A DNA stretch of 64,000 nt from assembly GCF_031877795.1 (NCBI RefSeq), contig NC_133946.1:8469144-8533143 (forward strand). Direction: 5' to 3'. The stretch comes from Strix aluco (lineage: Eukaryota; Chordata; Aves; Strigiformes; Strigidae). Positions within the stretch are counted from its first letter, which is position 1. Each line of letters starts with the position of its first letter. The notes beneath the pieces were generated by a model that saw nothing but the letters and a program-made list of their open reading frames with translations, was not told where the DNA came from and searched no databases. Position numbers and translations under genes: made by a program. This document shows positions 1 through 13,453 of this stretch, piece after piece.

Positions 1-43
1 ACACCAGGTTATCCCTTCCATTCGTTTTTATGAAATCACCTAC

Positions 44-3000
44 CTCTTTTCTTTCTTTTTCTGAAGTCTTAACATATCCAGGATCAGATCTCCAAGTTTC
101 ATAGAAATAATAAACAAGACCCATCATGCAAAACACGACGGTGATTTCAAGAATTCTATTGGCTACATGTAATGTTCAGGTTAAGGAATATATTTTTGTA
201 CCACTACATACAGTTGTTTGCTGCAAGTTCTCTGGCAGACAAATTATTATTATACATGAGGGAGGATATACAGTCATTAGGAACATAACTTTTACTATGG
301 ACTAAAAATACCTGTAAGTCAGGTGAAGGCAGGGGAAAACCACATCAAGATTAACTATCTCCATACAGCAACAGGAATGTGGGATGGGACAGGTTTCATA
401 TCAATTAAATTCAAGCATCAAACTTGAGAGCTTGAGCTTTTAAAGAACAGTCCATGATGCCACCAAGGAGCAGAGAGCCCAATCTGGGATCCCATCGCCA
501 GTGACCACCAAGCCACTATAGAACTGCAGTATGAATAATGCTTAAAAATCAAGTACTGCAACCTCAAGGTTGTTTTGTCTTATCAACTAAAAACACTGCA
601 AAATAGCTCTAATTAAAATCAAGACAATAAATTAGTAAATATTGGCACTGTCTATGACCAGTCTTACAGCTGGGTTTGTTACAAGGCAATTGTAGGGCAC
701 ATTAACGTAAGTCAAAATGATTTCCTGTGGATACTGCTGGACTATTTGCATTTCTACTCTTTTTTGGATCTGAGAGTAATCCTTAATTAGAACGGCTAGA
801 TTTTCATTCAGACATAAATACAGGAAACTAAAATACTGAACGTTTCTATGACACTCAGATCTGCGGCCACCTCCAGAAGGAAAAGATATTCATGAGGAAA
901 ATGGTTAGACAGTGAAGTGGAAAACTATTTCCCCATCTCACCAAGCTATGGTTAGACCTTCAAGAATATTGCTACGCTATCTTCAACAAAGTGTCTGACT
1001 CAAACCCCTATCGTTGAGTTTTTTTTTTTTCTTTTAATTTAGATGACACCAAGAAAATCTTAAAACTTCACAACCCACCACTGAATAACATGATTTTCAT
1101 TTAGACAAGCATATGCGTGTATCCCTAGCGGGAATATACTTGATCAGTTCATCAAAATTAATCCTGATAATTCTATTAAGGACATCTTAATTTGAAACAG
1201 CACAAAGAAAATGCCACTTAAAGGATGAATTAAAAATTAATTGAATTTGTGTAGCAATATATTATAGCTGGTTTAGTACAAAATTATTTACAGTTCTAAG
1301 TATCTCCCTAAGGCCTTTTCACAAAGCTTAATCAATAAACAGATGCCCCCTGTGTAACAGAAGAGCAGGGCACTGAAAATAGAGTAAACTACTAAAACGT
1401 TTTTGTACTCAGTGCAAAGCCTCTTCAAAGAAAGTAAATCTAAGGTAGACTTTAATCCACTGTACACAAAGGATGCAGCATAACCTATGAATAAAGATGG
1501 GAGACTGGAAGATCTAATTCAGTGGGACATGAAGAAATTTATTCCTTGTTTTTTGGCGGGGGAGGGTGTTGTTTTTAAAAGCAGAAGCACAAATATCACT
1601 TACTGTCAAATTCTTGACATTTTAGAATGAAGAGATGCTTTGAAAATTATTATTAATGCATGTGTTGTCTAGTTATACTACATGCCAAAATGTATTACTG
1701 TTTGCGAGTCTCAATGAGGAAGATTAAAGAGTCACATGGAGATGCTAATAGAGATAATTAGGTTTACAGCAAAGACATTTTCATTTTGATATTCCAGTAA
1801 CTTAAGTAGTTCAGAACTGTACACAAATACCCGCTAAAGGTAAAAGAAGGTACACATTTTTATTCTGTATATAACTTGAAATTTAACTCAAAGTTATTTC
1901 ACCCCAGCCCAATGGAAGTAAACCAATCTTACCAGATGTTAACAGTCATGTGGAATTATCTGGGACTGCTCATTACTATTTACAGGACCAGGCTGGGATT
2001 TATTAGCAATTATAAAGAGTTCTGTTGCATTTCTTGAGTACAAAGGATATCGGGCAGGAACCAGAAAAACCATGTCACGGACATCCAAAAAACTGAACTT
2101 AGCAGAAATGCTGTGGGAAAATACCTTAAATTCTTGAGCCCCACACATTGCCTGAAAGAATATTAAAAAGTATTTTTAAAAAAATGTATTTATAATGTAA
2201 CTCCATGGAGTATAAATTATCTGTTTTTTATTTTAAAAACTTCACACACAGAGAACATACTTCAAGTCTCTCTCAAAGCAATCAAGGATTGTCACTCAAA
2301 AGCATTCTTTAGCCAGATGCATATGGGGTTGACAATGCAAAAATGAAACTGAAGAGTGCTCTTTTCCAGCCTAATATTATACAACAGAAGTGCTATGGCA
2401 CTGGGTGAAAAGTGCCATCTCTGTCTATTTGCACACTGATAGCATTGCCATTTCAAGGAACACTGACTGTTGCAGTAACTGTTGAAGAAAGCAGAAAACC
2501 TGCAGAAGAGCTTAGGATAACACTGGGAGGTCTGGGGAGCAAAAGGGGGGGGAAATGTTTCATTAAAACTCATTCTTTGTCACAAATAATGAAGAAAAAG
2601 TTGAGATAGAGCATGTTTCTGAGCATTGCGCATAGATATCTCAGTGTCTACCAGGTGCAGACCTTCAGTAACACTCTCCTTATCATTAAAATTAGCTAAC
2701 AGATTGCTTAAACACTTTAGTGTTTTTTCAAATCTTCCAGTGATGAGAAACTATTATTTTGCACACCTAAAGACATTCAAATTCTATGGTCATTCTAAGA
2801 AATACATACATTTAAATTCTTGACACACTCTGCAACCATTTCTCAGGAGGTATTTTTTATGCTAAATCAAACTAAACTCTGAAGAGAATACTGCATTATC
2901 TTAATATGGGGTCTATAACAAATAAATATACATACATAGAGAAAAAGCTACAAACCTGACAAACAGAGCCATCCCAAATAGCAGGAAGAGAAGCAGAACT

Positions 3001-4238
3001 CCTTTCAAAAGCCAAGAATCAGAACTTAAGTTCATTATGTATCCTATGGCCCACATCAACGTCAAGGAAGATGCCAACAGCAGGAAGAGCTGTTAAAATG
3101 GATTATTGTTAAAATATGACAAATTTTTCAAGCAGGACTTACTTCAAAAGTACTCTGATAATGTGGAAACAAATGTTGAAAGACTCAAGATAGATAAGAT
3201 GAAGTGACACATCAATATGCTGAAGGGAAAGGAGGGGGGAACACGACATAAAACCCCCACCCAAACCACTGCTACATGCTTTTAAAGAATTTTATTTTTG
3301 GGCACCCCATTTCAGAAACCTTAAAGGATCCTCTTCTTAGAAAAGAGTTCAACTGCATATTATTCTAAACACAGAATGCTGTAGATTTCCATTAGTTATT
3401 ACTGTGGATATTACCTCATATTTCTCTACTATTTTCAGTAACCTGTTATTTCTTCTGCTTCTCATTCTTTCTTCCTCTTTCACCATATAAACCACGAAGC
3501 GATTCAGACTTTGATAAGCAACGTCAAGCGGTGTCTCTCCCTTTAACAACAGAAATGTTTATTTCTTTATGCACTTGACATGTAAGTGCTTTCATTTTTA
3601 ACAGAAGCAAAAAAAAAAACTAAAACAATAACTTGGCAGCTACTTCCTTCTCCCACTTTTTTTTTTTTATTAAGGCAAGGGTAAGCTAAATTCAGAGTTT
3701 TAACATGCTTAATCCAGTGCTTTGTAGTTCTAAAAACTGATAGTTGCAACCATATTGCATCCATCTGAGTTAACTCTTGGGCTGTCTCCAGTAACCTGAA
3801 ACACTAAGCTGTCTGCTAGAATATTACATGCTTACTGAAAGCGAAGGTTTCTTGTTTATGTTAACTTTTTAAAACCAAACAGCAATCCCCTAAATCACAT
3901 ATACAAACAAAAAAAGCACAGATGGAAAAGCTGCTTAATATGCAAACCCTGAATAACGGCACTGTACAAACGTATCTACATCATCACAGGAATTGATAGT
4001 TTCAACAGTTATACTTCTCACTACCAGTTTTTACAAATATTAGGATGAAGACTTTCCTATGTGACTAGCCCTTCTGAACATATCAACAGGCATTGTCAAA
4101 CACTGGCTTTCACAGGACAACACACGCATCTTTTTAAAGGCTCTAAGTCTCACTGGACACCAACACATGGCTATTTCTAACAATCTGGCCAAAGCTGTTA
4201 CTTCTCATTACAAGTGTTTTGAAATAGAAAACAGCCAA

Positions 4239-4270
<32 letters not shown>

Positions 4271-7200
4271 AAAACAAAGGGAGGGTAGTGGGTGGGGCAT
4301 GGAGAATCTGCAAAGGACACAATTATGTTCAGTGACCGAAAGGCTTGGCTCTTCATTAAATGGACGTTGCAAAGAATCTCTGCATTCATACTTTGGGCCA
4401 CACCACAAGAAAGGTGCTAACTCCTCTTGGGAAAGACTAAGAACACCCGCTCTTAGTGAGCCCCCCATTGCAAGGGATGTCCAAAGTAAAGAAGACTCAG
4501 ATTTTTCTTTACATTCATGATACACATTCATGCCACATGGAAGGAAATATCATAAAAGAAATTGTACCTTGACGTTTTTTATGTCCAGGCTAGCACCAGC
4601 TTCCAGCAACAGATCCACTGCACTAGTATTTCCTGATGTTATTGCCCAATGCAGTGCAGTATTCTTTTGAACATTGTCTACAGCATTGAGAGAGGGGTTA
4701 AACTTTAAGAGAAACCTCGTGGGTTCTGGTCTAGATGAAAATAAAGTACAAAAGTTAACGAACAGAGGATAATCTATATTGGATATGAAACTTTTGAACA
4801 CCTTATAAAAACCACTGTTTCCATCTGTGAAATAACAACAGATACACAATACCCTGTCTCAGAACAAGCTCATCAACGACAGATCCAAGTTTATAATTCA
4901 GGTCCTGCCCTGAAGGTTTTTCTCCAGACTATGTTATCTTCCCATTTTAACAAATTTGAGGTATAGGCACAGATTATATCTTTCTACAACACTGTGTATA
5001 AGCCTCCATCTCCACATTTTATTCTAAATGCATTTTACTGTGTACACCTCCATTTCTTTTTATTTCTGGGAAAGCATAATAATGCTGCAGCTAGTTCAGG
5101 TGCAAACCTTGACTTCTTTATGAAATTCTATTGACTTTCTTTGCTATATCCAATTCGCTACTTCATAACTGCTGATCTCTGAAATATCGCGTATTTTAGT
5201 ACAACTAAAAGGGAAGGAATGTCAGTTTAACAGAAAGTTTTTATAAGAAAAACTTTAACTGACTGCTTCTTGGGTACAATAAAATAAAATCTTTTAAAGT
5301 TATTCACTACTTACCCAATTGCTTTTTGTGCTGACAACATTAAAGGTGTCTGTCCATTGAAGTCTGTTGTGTCTATGTTCTAAGTATAAGAAAAAGACAA
5401 CAAGCAAGTGAGTACCAGTGATTTCGGGAAACAGAGTTAGATGGTCAGATTCGGAGCAATACAGAAGGCTTAGTTTCACTAATGGAAGGAAAATGGAAAC
5501 AAACCAAGTTATACCAGCCAAGAAGCCAACACTCATTTAAACATTCTTTTCCCCCCATCTGAGTCTTGCAGGTCATTCCTTTCACAATATGCTGAGTCTC
5601 CACTGAGGATATTTTTAAGGGAACCACGTTAACCATATTTCTTGTCCTCTTTTGTGCAAAAATACTATAAATAAAACGTACGTTGGAAAGCAATGCTAAT
5701 CCTCTACCTTGTGTAAACAGAACGTCCAAGGACATAAAACTGGTTTATTAAAACAACAAAAAAGATCATGTATCTCAATATGTAATATTTAAACATCCAA
5801 CTCATGTTACCCAATCTTCTTCCTTCTTCAAGATGAAGGTTTCTTTCTTCTCCACCTTCATCCGTCATTACACTAGAGCAAATTTGCTTAAAAGAAATGT
5901 TTAATCACTTGGATCTTTTAGTAGAATATATGTAGGTTAAAAACTTAAAGTTTGTGATACCCACCACCTATACCTACATTCCAGAGGCCGGTTACTCTAT
6001 TAAAGAGACCTCTGAGAAAGAAAATAAACTCACAAAATCTTTACATCTGAATACACAGTGTTTCAAAGAAACAGTCCAGATCATGTAAAAACTCTTTTCT
6101 CATTTTTATTGGCAAATTTTTACACTTATTAATTCTACTTACTTCAGATCTAAGCTAAGCAGACATCACCTAGAGCAGATACAACAAAAGATTATGGAAA
6201 AAATAGACATTTCATAATCAAATAGTAAATACTTCATGATGTATATACACTTCATATACTGCTTTTTGTTATTGGCTTTAAAAGCCCGTTGTTACTTATA
6301 CAGCACCACAAATCTGCATAGCCTTAACAACTGTCCTTAAACACTCTAATTGTATGTGAATGTGTATGTGTGGGGATGACAAAAACAGGGGAGAGTATTT
6401 TTTATATATATATATTTTAAATAATCTAAAAATTCTCTGAACTTATGGCACAAGGAAATAATTGTCAAATACCTGCTTATCATCTAGAAAACAAAACAGT
6501 CAGTTCTGAAACGTATTATACATGCAGGCAGCTATTCATCAGTAGAAAACAGTAACTGGGACATCAACAACATACCTGGCCTTTTGATATGAGGTAAGCT
6601 ACAATGGGCATGTGTTGAAACAGCACTGCTAAGTGAATGCTACTGAATCCTTCCCCATCAATAAGACTGGGATCCGCTCCGCATTTCAACAATAACACGA
6701 CCATAGGTAGGTGTCCTTGTCTGCAGCGATACATGAAATGAAACTATACAAATGACAAAAAAGCTGGAAATTTTCATTAAAGCATTGCCTTAATAATTTC
6801 TCCTAGATACCCCCCTAAAAAAATTTCCTTTCAGATTCCTGTGGTTTTATTTAGGAAATCACTTTTTAAAATTTAAGTTTATATCAGAATATTAAATACA
6901 TACCTTAATAAGTCAGTCTAAGACAAACTGTTAATTTAGAATACAGTGGTTATTCTACAGTAATTTTGCCTGTGAGCAGTCTTTCTCTGATGCAGCATCT
7001 AATTTTGTTTAGCAGAAGTCTAAGATTGCCCAGAAGAAAGCACTGATCTTCAATGTGAGAATTTACACTCAGAGAAGTTATCCCAGAATAATTATTTAAG
7101 GTTATGTTTTTTTTCCAGAGGAGCAGTGCTTTGTTCTTTTGATCATTTTACTCAAGTCCTGCCCTAGAAGCCAAAGTTGTACGACTTTAAACTGTATCAG

Positions 7201-9736
7201 GTCAAACAGCTGTAGCCTAGAGCAGATGTAGATGTAGAAAGAGCAGATCCAAAGAGGCATTAAACATACACAAGCACCAAGAGCTTCCATTGCCCAGGAA
7301 GAGACAGTGCATGTTTGTGGTGGCCGCTATAAGAAGCATAAGAGGAAAAGTTGATGCCACTGGGAGATGAAGGCCAAAGACCTCTCTACATGCCCCCAAA
7401 CAATAAGATGTTTTACAATGCTTCTACTGCTACTTGCTTGCACTTCAAAGTCCAGGACTGGCAGCGCTGAGTCTTACGAGAGCACACCAAGGGAATCTAG
7501 TGCAGAAGCTAAAACAACTGAAAGCGTATTAGCTAGACAGGCTGAAGTCTGAGGAGAACTGTGACCACAATTTTTTCAGCCTTAAACTGTGCTCTAATAA
7601 GCATCAACAGCTAACTTCACTGCCCTAAAACAGCCAAGTCTTCTTTGCCCACTAAGGCAGAACTCATGAGGACAAGTCACAACAGAACCATTTCATCCCT
7701 AGGGAAACTTCAAAACATGAGTCCAAGTCACTAAAACACAGATCCACACATATCACGACTTTGTGACCTGTAAAGTTGCCAGGAATCAGAGAGCAAATTT
7801 CAGCATTATTACAGGCATGCTGTGAAATTCTTTATACCTCAATAAAATAAACATGCCACAGAACTTTAAGATAACCACTGCTGTGCTACACAAAATACTA
7901 CTACACCTGTTAACGCTAACAGATTTACAATTAGTAGTTGCAAGCAACATACCTAATGGCCCAGTGAAGGGGAGTTGAATTCAAATCTCCACCTAGCTGA
8001 TCCACTATTGCACCTTTGGAAATATAATACCTGTGTAACAGCAACACAATAAAATTAAGCATAAACATAATAAAATATTAAAGCATTATACTAAGGATAA
8101 CATAGTTCTAGTAATAAATAGCTCACAATAAAAAAAAAAAAATCACTAGAGAAGTGAATGGACAAGAGTATTTTTGCAGAAAAGGATGCTCTTTTGAGAA
8201 AATGTTTAACAAAAAATATAGTTATTAGCAAAGCGTTTATAAAATCAGCTTTAATCTTTGTAAAACAAACCAAACCCAGGAAAATCTGATGATTTCACGT
8301 ACTACATGATTTCACGTATAAAGAAGTCACAGTAACTTCACATTTCAGTGACATTTTCACAAAGATAATTGGGTTAAAATTTGAATTTTATGCTTTTCTT
8401 CTCAAGCAGCACGCTCCTTGACGTATAATAGCAACAAAGTGATTATAAGTAACAGTGGCAGAATACTTGTGTTACTTTCACAAGGACTCTCGAGCTTACT
8501 TAACCAGCTCCTGTCTGTTGTTTATCGCCGCCCAGTGAAGAAGAGTCACATTTTCTTTGTCTGGTTGTCGAACATCATATCCTGCTTCTACCAGTTCTTT
8601 GCATCTCTCTACTATTCCATACCTTAAATGAGAAAAATCTCAATTTACCTATCAATCATTTGTTAAGTATCCACCAGTTTAGAGACAGCCCCATACTAAA
8701 GAAAAAGTAAACCTCAATAAGCATCACCCAGTGGTTCCTACCTAAGCAAATTCCACATTGCATTCAGTGGATGTCTTGTAAAAAGAGTTGGACCAAGCCC
8801 TAACGAGTAATTTTCTACCTAACAAACCTGGTTGAGAGATATATAACCAAAATACTTACAATAATACCTTCAAGTGATTTTTCCTCTTTCACCACAGGGA
8901 GAAAACAGAATTGTAAAATTTTCCTTTGTAAAAATATCTAACCTGGCTCACATTTGAGAACACTCCCATCTATTTCAACATTTGCACACACAAAACATAT
9001 ACTTACTGTGTAGCCTTGACGATATCACAGGTGCTGGGGTCTTCAACAATGGGATATGCTCCCAGCAGCACGGGCAGATCTTTCTCCCCCTCAGCGCCGT
9101 GGCAGTTGAGCCCATGAGGGCGATGCGGCCCATGGCAGTGGTTTTTACACTGTTGGTTAACAAAACATCAATAAATGTTATTTATACACCGTAGGCCACA
9201 CCTCTCTCCTTACGAGGCGCCCAGGCTGTACTTGTTAAGTTGCATCAATACAAAGGAGAAAGTCAATTTGAAGCACCTGAGGGGAGACTCGTCTTTCTAC
9301 TCAGCAGAGGGGCGAGGGAGGTCAGGAGGGAAGTGGTGAAGGTCCGTCGGGCCCCTCTCCGAGGGCGTTAAGCACCTCGCGGAGCTGCCTCCCCACACAC
9401 CGCCCTTACCCAATGCTTACACCACAACCGACAGCCCACGGCCCCGAGCAGGTTCGGAAAGGCCAGGGCACCACAGCACCGGCGGCAGCCGCGCCCGCCC
9501 GCCCACCGGAGCCGCGGCACGGGGCGAGGGCCGCGGGCGGGACACGGGGCTCGTGCCGCGACCAAGGCAGCCGCCGGCCCCGCTCTCAGCCGCGCTCCGG
9601 CCCCAGGGCCCGGGCCTGGCCCCGGCGAGGGGCACCGACCAGCCCGGCGCCCCTCCCGCCTCAGCCCCAGGCCGCCTCCCGCCGCCGGCCCCTCCAGCGC
9701 CGGGCCTCCCCTCACCGCCGGGCCGCCGCCGGCCAT
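44..9736 (-). CDS. ZDHHC13: ZDHHC13, ankyrin-repeat DHHC-family palmitoyltransferase (5' part, 11 coding exons)
   Basis: Coding exons in gene order (phase kept at each GT-AG junction): 9716-9736, 9007-9149, 8500-8622, 7953-8030, 6576-6720, 5315-5379, 4568-4730, 3415-3540, 2956-3089, 2042-2151, 44-162; 1227 nt, 409 residues. The first exon encodes only MAGGGPA, like the short human first exon. Exon 2 starts at Cys8, and exons 3-8 (about residues 55-288) form the ankyrin block, with motifs such as [31 protein letters not shown] and GETPLDVA. From residue 289 hydrophobic segments follow (289-306, 318-330, 344-366, 373-393), then the family block [10 protein letters not shown]. The family joins S-acyl chains to protein cysteines in Golgi/ER membranes. 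The vertebrate ZDHHC13 active motif is DQHC rather than DHHC, but that part and the C-terminus lie left of base 1. Separated from ZDHHC17 by [17 protein letters not shown] and GETPLDVA. The exon 10 donor (GTACTC after base 2042) is weak. Start ATG 9734-9736 is in a CpG island. Identity is sure; exon 10/11 edge less so. Confidence 0.95.
4242..4269. repeat. A28 homopolymer in ZDHHC13 intron
   Basis: A run of about 28 A followed by CAAAACAAAG, between ZDHHC13 exons at 3415-3540 and 4568-4730. On the gene's sense strand it is a T tract. Simple repeat. Confidence 0.9.
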
Positions 9737-10215
9737 CCTGCCGCCCGCCGCCTCTTCCTGCTCCCGCTTCTTCCTGGTTACCGCCGGCGGGAGCCGCAAC
9801 GCCGCGGGGGCGGGCCCGGGCCCCCGCGCTACCGGGCGGGGCGGGCGGGGCCGGGCCGCTGCCCTGCGGGAGGCCGGGGAGAGCCGCCCCGCCCGCCCCC
9901 ACAGCCTCGTCGCCTTGCACAAGCGCTTCAAGGGCGGCCGCGTGTCCTCAGCCCCGACTCCAGCGGCCCCTTCCTCTCTCCGTGGGCAGCGCCACGGGGA
10001 AACTCATCGGGTGCGTGTTCCCCCACGCGCGTCTGCGGGTGGAACCGCGGGGCTGTGCCTCGGGCAGCGGCAAACGGGCTCCGCTGAAAGCGGAGCGAGC
10101 CCTGGGCCCTGCCTGCGAAGTACGGGCCGCGGTTACAACCCGCCCCCCCCCCCCGGCGCCGCGTACGGCCCCGGGGAGCAGCGCCCGGTTCAAAGGCTGA
10201 CATGCGAAGGAGTTG
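9300..10215 (-). promoter_or_regulatory. ZDHHC13: CpG island promoter and 5' UTR of ZDHHC13
   Basis: A block of very high G+C with dense CpG surrounds the ZDHHC13 ATG (9734-9736) and first donor, and extends about 450 bases upstream of it. It contains many CCGCCC/GGGCGG-like strings (for example near 9840-9900). No TATA box is visible, as expected for a housekeeping gene. The transcription start cannot be fixed from sequence; it should lie between about 9740 and 9950. The island reaches well beyond the likely start, so divergent transcription to the right is possible, but I see no spliced gene there. Confidence 0.75.
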
Positions 10216-13200
10216 CCCGGCCTTGAAAGCTTGTAAATATTGTGACACCTGATAACGCAAGCAAACTAATTACAGTATGAAATGCTAGCAAGGAATTATC
10301 CTTATGCCAAGCACGTCAGAAGAAAAAAAAGCAATGCCTCATTTATTATTAACATTCATTATTTATTATTAACCACTGCCAGTGCACTGGTTAAAAGCAG
10401 GGTGGGAGAGGAGCAGTGAGCAGGCTGCATCATAAAGCATCTACAGTGGGGGCAGAATGAACGCTATCAAGGCAATCGTAAATCCGTCCTCTAATTCTCA
10501 AGGGTGTGATGTTGCAACCTGAAAAACATTCATTTGATGTGTATTTGTAGTTTTCCTGCGACTGTTTTTAAGGGGGGAAAAAGTATTTTCTCTTTTGTAT
10601 AATCATAGCAAGACTCTCTTTTATCCTTAGAGCAGTATCTACCATTTCAGTCAAAAAAAAACCCAAAACCCAGTACACAGCAAACGGCCAAAATAAGCTG
10701 TTACCAGCTATCCTGAGAGAGCAGAAAATGCTTGTCGGTTGATGCTGTGGGCTGGCATCAGCTGGAAGATGCCCTTGCTCCTTCCTTCCTCCTCTCCCTC
10801 CTCCATCCATGGAAAGTCTCCTGCTCAGTGCAGTGTCAACCACTGGAGATCTGCCCAGGCTGGGGGCTGTGCCCAGCGATTTCTGAGCTGGGGAGAGGAG
10901 GCCTGGCCTGGCACATCACCTGTACTTTCAGCTCAGTGTTGCTGCTTCGGAGGAGGGATAGTTCATACCCTGTTAGTAAGTTTGCTGGCTACTAAAGTTT
11001 CTCTGAGGCATACAAGTCCATATGAGATGATGGAAAATCTCAGCAAAAAAATTCAAACTTTTTTTCTATTTAGTTGGTTGCAAGAAATAAAAAGACACTC
11101 TTCACCATCCTGCAGCCCTTAGTCTTGACAGAGCTCAGGGTGAAAACAGTAACAGGGATTCACAAAAGTCACCAGAATACTGGAAAGTGGAGCAGGCTGG
11201 TGCCTTACAGATAGAGTGGCCATCAAAATGCTTTACAGTCATGAAAGCTGCTTTGTTTTTTTATGACTACTGATAGCGCCTTGTGCTTTATATAAATTTC
11301 AGCTGAGATTTTCAATCATTTTAAATATGTTAGTAAGCTGTTTATGAGGTAGGTAAACACAGCTTAGAGCACTCCTCTTATACACTTGGCTTTTTATTTG
11401 CTTTTCCTGCTCTTTTTACTGTCTGATCTTCCTGTCTCTCAGGTTTTGTCCTTCCTGTTTTTCTATTTTTTTCAGTTCCAGTCCCCCTCTCATCCTCATT
11501 TGTTGTCTGTTTCCTTCCAGACAGCTACATTGCAATCCACAATAACTGCTGAAAGAAGACTCAGGAAACCATGTTGCAGGAATCCCAATGTTTGTGAGCA
11601 TGCTACATCAATACGGTAAGCTATTCCTCATCTAGCTTTTTTCATCAAATACTGCAAGGTTATTTCTCTGGCCCACGCTGCGCTCGCTCTTGTGGGTTGT
11701 GCACCCACGCCTGCACTGCCCTAAGTCCCCCACGACCCTGCAAAGGTGCAAGTTGAGCACATCCTATTCCTGCTGCACATTTAGGGCTGGAATATCCCAA
11801 ATTGCATAGTTTAGGCCCCCAAGTTGACTGAAGGAACAAAAATAACTGGTTTTTTCCTCTATCAGAGAAAAGTTGGCTAGATGGTTTTTAAGTCTTTTTA
11901 TTTCTAAATTCTTGTTAATTTTAGGGTGTTAAAAAAAAAAGGATTTAAAAAACTATCTGCCATGGAACATGTTCAAATCACCAAAGAAATAACAACTGTT
12001 ACTTGTTGTTGTTTAAATCAGGTGAAACTGTAAATGTTATGAATTTTTCAGTTAAAGCTAGTAACTTAAGGAAGCAGTTGCAAAAAACTGTGGGCATCTG
12101 CCGTCCTCCATGGTTACCCAAAAGTGGGTGAATAACAGAAACCTGATGCAAACAAATATAAAAGTGTTCCTTCACAAGAATATTTGGAAAGAGTCCAGAA
12201 AAAAGTAATTCTAAACGTGGCTAGTGAAGGCTGCTCACAGTACATTAGGAAAAACTGCTTTATTCCAAATAAACCACAACTTGCTTTCCCAACATTATTG
12301 TGGAGGAACAAATGTGGTTACTGATACTTTGCAAATTTGGCTAGCAATCAAGATGTTGCAGAATGAAAGCAAAATCAAATTCCAATTGACAGGTTAATAC
12401 AGATTTTCCTTCCATATGCAGAACTGCTACATAAATAGATATTAAAGCAGCTCTCGATGAAATATTGAGAGCTTTAATTTAGTTCAGTATCACAAGATGT
12501 TTTATATGATTTGAATACAGAAATCACATTGGGGAAGTGTAAGAAGAAACATTCTTGTGCTAAGTTTAAAATACCACAAAAAAGATTTGATAGGCATTTT
12601 GCTGCTTGGGTATGTAATGATCCCAAAAAATGCAGAAATGCAAAAATAAAACCGAAGAAGAAAAAGAGTTAATGTTTTCCAGTTTGAGGGTTCGGCTTGT
12701 GAGAAGTTAGGATTTGTTACCACAGAAGTCAGTTTGATAGAGATTTTCTGCATTATCTGAGACTATTCATAAACCTTAAGTCACTTGATGATATGATATT
12801 GTATGACAGTTGGTGGCAGTAATTACAGTTGTATGCAGGCAATTTTCAGCTTGGTCTCCTTCAATCTTTGTTACCCGTGGATCTCACCTCTAGCATCTTT
12901 TTTTATATTAAAAAAAACCCAAAACCCTTTCCAGAAGTGAGAAAAATGAAGGTGTTCCTTCTACTCCATCTACAACTTTTTTACAAAAGAAGCTATATTT
13001 GATATTGGTGAAATCTAGAGCAAAGCTCCTAGCAGAAGGCAAGATTTGGTCCTCACGAACAGACAGGCAAATTTCCATTTTGGAACTGCATACTATCTTT
13101 ACTGTATTTGTGGGTTTTGGAAGATATATGTTTTTTATTTTTATATTTACATTTTTTTTAATAATCAGCCACCATTATTTCACAGCATACAGTGACAAAC

Positions 13201-13430
13201 TTAGACAAAGGCTTTGCTGAACTATTTGTGGACAATAAATTGAGGCAGAACTGAACAGTTCTGCACTTTGCTGTGCTACTAATGCTGCACTCTTAACACA
13301 TCTCATTTATACTCAGTGAGTAAATTTGCTGGAAGTACTTAAGTGTTTGCATGATTAAGAACAACTTCTACTCTTTCTATCCTTAAGAGACTAAAAGACT
13401 TAGATTAAGTGTATTGTTTTCAAAAGTCCT

Positions 13431-13453
13431 AAAAAAAAAAAAAAAAAAAAAAA
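13431..13453. repeat. A23 homopolymer tract
   Basis: An uninterrupted run of 23 A in the gene-poor interval. No LINE body is recognisable directly 5' of it, so it is reported only as a simple repeat. Confidence 0.9.

Noticed and set aside
4167-4531. Open frames on both strands containing a Lys or Phe run
   Set aside because: They span an A28 tract inside a ZDHHC13 intron and resemble no protein.
9413-10226. Overlapping long open frames on both strands in the ZDHHC13 CpG island (Pro/Arg/Ala/Gly-rich)
   Set aside because: High G+C removes stop codons in all frames. Composition is generic, there is no family resemblance, and the true product here is the 7-codon first exon at 9716-9736.
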